Shown: positions 56,959-64,000 of the stretch, piece after piece
How positions within the stretch are numbered: position 1 is the stretch's first letter
Layout of the letters: each line of letters opens with the position of its first letter
Assembly (NCBI GenBank): GCA_019915015.1
Contig: JAHBBC010000001.1
Location: forward strand, 2,480,001-2,544,000
Source of the DNA: Auriscalpium vulgare
Taxonomy: Eukaryota > Basidiomycota > Agaricomycetes > Russulales > Auriscalpiaceae
Direction of reading: 5' to 3'
Length of the DNA stretch: 64,000 bases
Position numbers and translations under genes: made by a program
The notes under the pieces: model-generated
The model's database searches: none
Told to the model about the DNA's origin: nothing
Seen by the model: the letters and a program-made list of their open reading frames with translations, nothing else

Positions 56959-58105
56959 ATGTCAAACCTTGACGCACACCCTCAGGCGCCAGTGACGGTC
57001 CGGCAGCTCGTGCAGTTGGCTCGAGCCAGGAGCGGGAACCCGGTGAATATTCGTGCTTTCTTCCTTCCACGCGCTGGATTACGAGATTGTTCTTCTGCAG
57101 CTTCCACCTGGCCGCCATGACGGTCCGGCTGCAGCTTCGCTTCCAGAGTGCCGCTCCTCACGCTCGCGCGACCTGCCATCCGGCCCTCCCTCCAAACGTG
57201 CCGTGTCGTCGACACCTAGCCGGCCCAGCAAGCCGCCCCCCACCGGGAATCTTGCTCGCACGCAGAGAAGGCGACCGCCAGGTGGCGGTGGCCCTACGAG
57301 CACCCGCTCCGTCTCTTCTCATGCGCCACCGCCGCCGACGCATGGCGATCGGTCCACCGCGTCAGAGTCAAACTCAGCGTGGTCTCGATCGCTCGGCTCG
57401 TCGAGTATCCCTCTGCCTGCAAGACGATCGCGCTCCCGCCCAACGGTTCTGCCACCCTCGTCAAACAGCCTGCCGTCGAGTGGGCCCTCTGGCGACGCAT
57501 CGGAAGCCAGGAGACCTTACAACAGAGGGAGCGCTGGACCTAATCTTGCGGCGGTCGATCTGGCTTCTCGTCCGTCAGCAACGCCGAGTCGTTCCCGCCT
57601 TGCTCCCCACTGCAGAAGCTCTGCTACCGCTGCTCCGAGTCGCTCTGCCCTCCGCCGCGCTCCCAACAAGCAACGGCCTCCGGCGGACGCTGACAGCGCG
57701 CAGCCAGCGGCGCCCGGGGTCCCCGCCAAGTTAGGGCCACTGCCCACGTCTTGCTCGTCTGCAAGAGAGCAGGCAGCGTGCGACCACGAAGATGCGCACG
57801 CGTTGGCAGGATCGGCAGCAGAGGGTCGTCCGTGGGAGCGTGCTCCTACCTCAGAAGATCTTTCCGCCCTTCCGCCCTTCATCCCCGACTCGCCGCCTCC
57901 ATTCAAAGGACCCTTGGTCGAGTACTGTGGTCTTCCGGTCGGCATCAAGGTTGTTTTGGCAGCCCGGCGCAGAGCAGCGCTCTCCAACGACCGTGGATCC
58001 CCGACCCATCGTATGAGGTCTCCGGAGCCGCCCTTCCTGCACAATGACGTTGCTCGCGCCATCCAGGCCCTGCGAGATGGAGTCCACGGTGGATCGAGGT
58101 TTTGA
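56959..58105 (+). CDS. Predicted Pro/Ser/Arg-rich disordered protein, function unknown
   Basis: A two-exon model starts at the ATG at 56959 (MSNLDAHPQAPVTVRQLVQL). Its intron begins gtgaatattcg after SGNP and ends ttctgcag before LPPGRHDG, keeping the frame. A long open frame then runs to 58105. The product is dominated by Pro, Ser, Ala and Arg, with basic pairs, and ends with more protein-like blocks: PTSEDLSALPPFIPDSPPPF, LVEYCGLPVGIKVVLAARRR and DVARAIQALRDGVHGGSRF. No domain is recognised. The long frame in GC-rich DNA could be fortuitous, but the splice continuity and the conserved-looking end favour a real gene. Confidence 0.5.
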
Positions 58106-59353
58106 TGCCTGCAATCGCGTTTTTGTTACTGCTGTATGGTGGAGCTCGTTTTATGTATGTGACATCGTCTGTGCCTCGGTAGCTATTGTGGTGTAAATGA
58201 ATGCTCGTTGCTGTTGTGCACCCTGTCCTCGTGCAGGTGACGGTGTATTCCTGGCTGACGGCCGCAGCGATAGCTGGGAACGGGTCCTGCGTTCCACCGC
58301 GCGGCCAGCGGCGCTAGATTCATTTCTTACTGGAGTCTGTTGCGGTCACAGGGCGGGTCAGGCTGAATGGGAGCGATCAGCCGGGGCGTGCAGAGGGCCG
58401 GCGTTGCAACTATCAGGCTACACGTAATTCTGGAATGGGTGTATTGTCGACGAGGGGTTTCCCTCACAGCCCGGTACGGACGGGACAGGCAGCAGGCTAG
58501 CGCAGAGTCTCAGATCGAGCCTTGTCAATTGAGAAACTAGAAGACGAGACTCGGGGCCGACGGCCGGCAGCGAGCAAGTGTGACATGCGCCCCTTGCATC
58601 TGGACGGGGATCTGAATGATCATGGACCGAGGACAAGGAGGCAGGTGTGCGGGGCGCTTGTGCAGGTGCTTGTATTATGTATTCGCAAATATCCGCGGGG
58701 CCGTGGGTTGCTGCTGTGTGCGGCTGGGCTGTTGCGGCTGGGCTGTGTGGACCAGAGGTGGCTGCTGGGGTTGCAGCGTCGAGTCGGGTGGGTGCTCGTC
58801 GAGTCGGGCGGGTCAGAAAAGCATCCGGGGGGCGGGGAAGCCAGACGTTGGGATCTTGACGTAAGAGAGGCCTTGACTACGTGAGGAACCCGGAGGAGCG
58901 GGACTGAGGATTAGAGGAAAAGCTTCGTGATGGGAGAAGATTGGCAGAGGGCTCGAGGCGCCGGTGGGAGGCGCGCGCGGGCATGCAGGGTTCGCGGGGG
59001 ATGCCAGTGGTGCGCGGGGCGTGACATGTGGGCGACGGCTTCTTGCCTGCCATAAACGGGGTGTGGGAAAAACGCGAGGCTCGTGATGCGATCATCAAAT
59101 TTCTTGGTGAATTTGCGCTGGGCAGGTCCCTGGACGAGCGAGAGGGCGCGCTGCGTCTGGCGGCGAGCTCGTGGCGGGCGGCGGTGCGGGGGGCGCGGGC
59201 GACTGCGGACTGGGACGGGGGCGCCTGCGCGGGGGCGGACTGGACTGGATGGCGAGTTGGTTCCGTGGAGAGGGTGTCGGCGATCGTTTCCCGATACGCG
59301 GTGATCCGGCAGTTCGTTCGGTTGGACTGGGTCGACTGCCCGGCCGCCTGCAC
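58106..59353. other. Intergenic, G-rich low-complexity stretches
   Basis: A G-rich region at 58680-58830 contains near-repeats (gcggctgggctgt; gtcgagtcgggtggg with gtcgagtcgggcggg). The long minus-strand open frame at 58877-59470 reads as low-complexity Arg/Ser and is rejected as a gene. Confidence 0.5.
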
Positions 59354-59360
59354 TTTATAA
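59354..59360 (+). promoter_or_regulatory. TATA box of the Zn2Cys6 gene
   Basis: tttataa lies 47-53 bp before the ATG at 59407, followed by a pyrimidine-rich stretch (cccctccct). Confidence 0.5.
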
Positions 59361-59406
59361 CGTCCCCTCCCTAAAAAGCTCCTGCCCTCCCTCATCCGTC
59401 CCAGCC

Positions 59407-60570
59407 ATGGCAGACAGCATCCCCTAGTCAGTCCCGCCCGCGCCCGCTCCCGCTCCCGCCCGCCGCTCACATCCCACAGCCCGCAGTCCGGCCACTACGC
59501 CCCGCCCTACTATCCCCCGCCCCACTCCTCCTCCCTCGAATCCGTCGCCGCGTCCCGCGCAGAGACCACACAGCGCCGCCGCCCAAAGTACACGCGCAGC
59601 AAGACAGGATGCATGACTTGTCGCGTCAAGAAGATAAAGGCATGCACTCCCCCCGTCCCGCTCGCCCGCTCCCGCCGCTCACCGACGCGCCCCACAGTGT
59701 GACGAGACAAAACCCAGCTGCATCCGATGTGTCCACGGCCAGCGAGATGTGCGTCCTCCACTCCCTCCGGACGCGTCGCGCGCACTCACACAGAGCCCAG
59801 TGCACCTGGCCGGAGGGCGTGCCACAGCGCAAAAAGCCTCCGCCAAAGCGCTCAGAGACGTTGGACACCGTCGACCTCGCGCGGCCCTCCACCGCGAGCT
59901 CGTCCGGCATCTCAGACACCTCGGGGACGCCCCCCACGCGTGACCACACGCCCCCAAAACGCGAGCACATCGAGCTCGGCCTCCCGCCGCTCGGGCCCCG
60001 GCGTCACAGGTGGGTTCCAGCACGCGTCTTTCGCCACCCGCACGCTCACCCCCGCGCGCAGTGATCCCCACATGCTCTCCTCCAGCGATCACGGCCATCG
60101 ATCAAGGTCCGTCTTTCTGCTCACCTGCTCGCCCGCGGCCCGCTGATCGCGCGTGTGCGCGCAGCCTGCTCTCAGGCCCCCCGCAACCGTACCCGTCCGC
60201 CCATAACCACTCTTCCAGCATGCTGTCTGTCATTCCCGAGCTGGCGCCCTCCTACCTCACGCTCCCCCCCGTCGATCACCTCTATCAGAGCCCCACGCAT
60301 CATTACATGCCCTCGCAGCCCGCAGTGCCTCGCACCACCCATGGTTCGAATTACCGGTACCTCGACAGCCCTCCGTCCCATGGCAATGGGTTCTGGCAGC
60401 AGCAGTCGTCCGCCCCGGCCCACCTCGAATCCGTGGACTCATACGTACGTCTTGCGCACCGTGACGTGCGTGCTCGCTCTCACGTCCGCTCGCAGCAGTT
60501 CTCGAACATGCAAGACAGAATCCCCGCCACTTCATCTTCTCTCGATACTCACCCTAGCAGATATCACTAA
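59407..60570 (+). CDS. Zn2Cys6 (Gal4-type) transcription factor
   Basis: The first exon is only 20 nt (MADSIPY) and is spliced over 59427-59479 to PQSGHYAPPYYPPPHSSSLE. The binuclear zinc cluster is KTGCMTCRVKKIK joined to CDETKPSCIRCVHGQRD joined to CTWPEG, giving all six cysteines. Its basic loop is RVKKIK. The first join uses an intron with a GC donor (59640-59697, AAG|GCATGC, ends cag). The rest is disordered, with two short introns, and ends YQFSNMQDRIPATSSSLDTH, PSRYH at 60570. The zinc cluster closely fits the small-regulator type found in basidiomycetes. It acts in the nucleus; the target genes are unknown. Confidence 0.85.
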
Positions 60571-63259
60571 TAATCATTCGTTCGTCCCTCACGTTTGTCG
60601 TCTTGTGCATATATCCCCCAGACCCCCCACATGTTTCTGCATCTGCATGTGTATGACTGTTACGCTTATCTCTGCTCCAAGCTCTTCGTTGCACGTGTCA
60701 CACCCATCGCTTTCGTCTTGTACTCGCCTATTCTATTGCAGTCTTCTAGAATACATATTTTTCCGCTGAACCGCCCCAACGGGGCAAGGGTATCTTGTGA
60801 AATGCAACAGAAGCCCCTCGAATCCGACTAGACCGGCTCTGGCGTCTCACTCACTGCCCTTACAACGCCCAGACATCATTTTACGTGCCGGCCTAGCGGC
60901 GTCCGGTAAATCGTAGGCAAAAATGGTCCCTGGCGCTAACACACGACTTGTTCACCTCCAGGCAGCGTTCCGCATTTTACGGCCACTGCTCAACGTGGAT
61001 CAGTACACGGTACCTGTACCGTTGTCGCTGCACCATTCATCACGGACACAATGCTTGATTGACAGTGGGGCCGGCGCCGATGGGAGAGCCCTCGCTGAGC
61101 GCTCTGTCATGCAGCGTGTTCGGCGTAGATTTCTGAGATTACCGCGGTCCCCACGCCGATCATGGTGAGTAAAGACAGGGTTCACTGGCGATTTCCTTGA
61201 GGGACCCAGCGACGAGAGAAAATTCTTGGGCATCCCTTGATGCACTGCATCTCTATTATGTTTCTATATTCACAGCTATTTTGGGGGCGCAGTGTTCTTG
61301 ATGACGACCTGCACCGTGGGTACGAACTTCAGGCGTCCTCAACAGGCTCATCTCACAACTCCGGTGCAACATATACAGTCGATTGACGACGGCGCTACGG
61401 CTATGCACAGACACATCGTTTCCCCGTTCGGATTATATTATTCAAGGGCACCGACGAATTCGCACCCGCACGATGAGATCTGAGAGACAACCGTCGGCGC
61501 CATGGTGGGCTCATATTCGTCTGCCCCTGCAGTCACCCTGCGGTCCGTGATACCGGCGACGTGTACTTTCTATGACAGTCCATGACAACACGTCGCAACA
61601 CGTTCGGCGGTACTGGGCGCAGCTGGGGCATCATCAGAACAACAGGGCGGCCTCGAGGTAGAATTTATCCTAGAGCTCTAGGCTTCCCCACCGCATGTTC
61701 GGCCGTCCCCCGCCCAATCGCTGGATTATATGCCGACATAATCAAATGGGCTTCGCGGCGAATTGTAGCCTCCTACCGCATCGATGCATGGGGGGTAGTG
61801 CGCGCAGGCTGCATCGGAAGTTGATTCCGCACGATGATAACACGTAGTACGCAGCAGATGGAGATCTGCACACGCCGCTTGTGCGTAAAGTGGCGAGCCC
61901 CTTCAACGTTTTGTGCTGCAGCTTCTTTTTCGCCCGTTCAATGGGATGGTTATCTCGGCACGGGGCCGCCCCGTGCTTCCGTCTTCTGAGCACATCTCAA
62001 ACATGTGCCGCACGGACGACGTAAAACGCAGGGTGCATACCAGCGGACAATTGGCCCCGCCATTGGCCGCCAAGCATGGATTTTCGTCGCGGGGGGACGG
62101 CGCTATCGTGAGCCATCACATTGTTTGAGCCTGTGGGAGCACTGTGGGACCTGCCGACGACCTCGCGGCGCCACCAGCTCATCTCGATGCGGTCTATATA
62201 AACACGGGGCTGGATGGGCCCCGTCCGCCGTTCGCGTTGAGTCAAGATCGGGGTCTCGCGGCGGCGCCGGCGCAGCCCACCAGCTCCCCGCGCCTTCCGG
62301 CGCATCGGACGCGTGGGCTTGCGCAGCTAGGCGGGGCTTCTTGCGAGCGTCTTTGGTGTGCCGCGGACGCGCCCGCCTTCTGCGCCTGCGCAGCAGCCGC
62401 GTCTACGCGGCTCTTAAGCAGTGGGGGGCACCGCCGGCATGCCAGATGGGCTCTCGGATGCTCGAGGGCGATCGAAGATAGCCGGCGGGCCTGTTGCGGT
62501 GCTTGCGTGTCGGCTGTGTGGACGAAGCTGAGCCAGGGCGCGAGCGGAGGCTGTTGGCCGCTGCCGAGGAATCGATTCGAGCGAGCGATCGTCAAGCGAT
62601 CGCTGCCCCTTGCAAGTCTACCTGAGTACCCACATATGTGGCAATTGTCAAGGACAGGACGCGGTCCACGCCTGGACCCGTTCATTTCGGCCTCTGTGCG
62701 ATTGCAGGTGTGTGTGTTCCATGGCACTGAGCTGGCGAAAGCATGCAAGAAGCGGCAGCACGTCGAGGCCCGAGGTAAAGCCAGCTTCTCAGATTCTCAG
62801 AAGCCAGAAGTCGAGACTGACAGCGTGCGCGGCGGCGGCGGGGGACAGGCCGTTTTTAATCCCAGCATGCACGCACACGAGGAGGTGACCAGAGGGACGT
62901 CGACGAGTCCGTTGGGCGCCGAAGGCTATGCAAGCGGCGATGCTCCACGGTATGATGCTCAACGTCGTTTGGCGGGGCGCGCGCCGCGCCATATCGGGCC
63001 TTAGCACCGAGCACGTGGCGTGACGCGGTCGCCTGCCAGTGCTTGGAGCATCTCGCACGTCTTTGTCTGCAACCACCACCTCTCCTCTCTCTCTCTCCTG
63101 GCGAGCTCAACACTCAAGTCAGCTTCAACTCCGATCTTTTGTTCTCGTGCGTCCCGCTTGCTGCCCCGTTCTACATATATGCGTCGTTGAGCCCTGGTCC
63201 CAGCATATCTGCGCGACTCCATCACTCACACCCGACAAACTCCCTCCACTCACAGCTAT
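60571..63259. other. Long intergenic region before the PP2C gene
   Basis: No gene is recognised in 2.7 kb. The long plus frame at 62144-63004 is Ala/Arg-rich and overlapped by equally long minus frames, so it is taken as GC-driven. The final 200 bp has a CT-rich tract (ctctctctctcc near 63085), a usual fungal promoter feature for the downstream gene. Confidence 0.5.
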
Positions 63260-64000
63260 ATGAACCCTCTCTCGATGAAGGCAGCCACGGACGATGTTGT
63301 GGCTTCGCAACCCGTGAGCGCCGAGTCAGTAAAGCTACCATACACCGCCACAGTGAGTGGCATTCTCGCGTACATCGCATGCATGCGACGTACTGAACAA
63401 TCCATGCAGACACCCAATCTGTGGTCGTACGACCGACCCACCTTTCGATTTGGCGTCTCAGATGCGAAAGGGCCTCGCCGAGCGATGGAGGATGCGCATT
63501 CGTTCGTCTTTGACTACGCAGGCCTGCACGGCCAGGGTTTCTTCGCGGTATTCGACGGACATGCAGGCAAAGAGGCCGCTGACTGGTGCGGAAATAACTT
63601 TCATAAGGTATGGAGCATGCGCGCGGTCCAAGTCCCGTGGAGCTGACGGAATGGGCGCGGCGCAGTACCTCCACGAGGCGCTCAAGGCGAATCCGGAAGC
63701 GAACATCCCTGACGTCTACAACCAGACGTTCCATAATGTGGACCGCAGTCTTTCCAGGATCGCTGAGGAGTCGGGTGGCAAGATCCACTCTGGAACCACG
63801 GCTGTCACTGCGTTCCTGCGCATTGAAGACAGAGAGGGCGGTCAGTCGTTTGCCGCGTCGATCCCCCAGCCACATACGAACGAAAGCGACGAGGCGGAGT
63901 CAGCAGATGCCTCTGGCGCGAACGAGGAGGTCGTAAACGACACCACATCAAAGGGTTCGTCTCAAAGCAAACTGAAAAAGGTGTTCAAGAGACTTAGCCA
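63260..64000 (+). CDS. PP2C-type protein phosphatase (Ptc1-like), 5' part, runs off the window
   Basis: The start at 63260 is MNPLSMKAATDDVVASQPVS. An intron after PYTAT joins to PNLWSYDRPTFRFGVSDAKG. The PP2C signatures are GPRRAMEDAHSFV, GFFAVFDGHAGKEAADWC (the metal-binding Asp-Gly-His is present) and, after a second intron, IHSGTTAVTAFL. This order and the long spacer after it (a Glu/Ser-rich insert ending KGSSQSKLKKVFKRLS) resemble yeast Ptc1 and its relatives, which dephosphorylate stress MAP kinases. The C-terminal metal-binding residues lie beyond the window. A MAP kinase kinase gene lies about 8 kb upstream, but no functional link is implied. Confidence 0.9.

Noticed and set aside
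58877..59470. 197-residue minus-strand open frame
   Set aside because: Low-complexity Arg/Ser sequence, overlapping the start of the Zn2Cys6 gene on the other strand; no domain or splice support.
62144..63004. 286-residue plus-strand open frame
   Set aside because: Composition is driven by GC-rich DNA; equally long frames lie on the other strand and no family pattern is seen.

Overview
The window is a 64 kb piece of a filamentous basidiomycete nuclear genome, most likely an Agaricomycete and possibly a polypore. The evidence is dense multi-exon genes with very short introns (about 50-65 nt), F-box family expansions, Tnp2-type DNA transposons and proteins of clear fungal type. No prokaryotic, viral or organellar sequence is seen. 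Gene models were built by hand from reading frames, splice signals and protein continuity, so exon edges are predictions.

Layout. 0-0.5 kb: the 3' end of dihydroxy-acid dehydratase (ILV3). 1.1-4.3 kb: a tandem pair of secreted-protein genes duplicated together with their promoters; the second copy has a broken frame. 4.4-11.9 kb: a three-unit tandem array (about 2.5 kb per unit) of F-box/LRR-like genes on the minus strand, where each copy shows a different state of decay or start-codon change. 12-14.4 kb: a divergent pair, a single-pass membrane protein and a candidate Rec114-like meiotic protein. 15.6-21.4 kb: a tail-to-tail gene pair, an Agaricomycete gene of unknown function and an apparently intact EnSpm/CACTA (Tnp2-like) transposase. 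22.0-23.5 kb: a non-autonomous DNA element with 47-bp perfect inverted repeats, palindromic ends and a 9-bp target-site duplication, sitting 19 bp upstream of the start codon of another F-box pseudogene (23.5-25.2 kb).

From 26 kb on the region is mostly conserved housekeeping genes: a secreted BBE-type FAD oxidase, UDP-glucose pyrophosphorylase, ribosomal protein eS8, the H4K20 methyltransferase Set9, two C2H2 zinc-finger proteins, a mitochondrial-type BolA protein, DNA ligase I, the N-terminal acetyltransferase Naa50, tRNA-Leu(UAG) with an intron, a cell-wall-integrity type MAP kinase kinase, a Zn2Cys6 regulator and the 5' part of a PP2C phosphatase. Four genes of unknown function lie among them.

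The first 25 kb is the dynamic part (tandem duplications, transposons, pseudogenes) and the remaining 39 kb is stable. The most unusual item is the inverted-repeat element with palindromic ends at 22.0-23.5 kb. The F-box array is the best example of ongoing gene birth and death.
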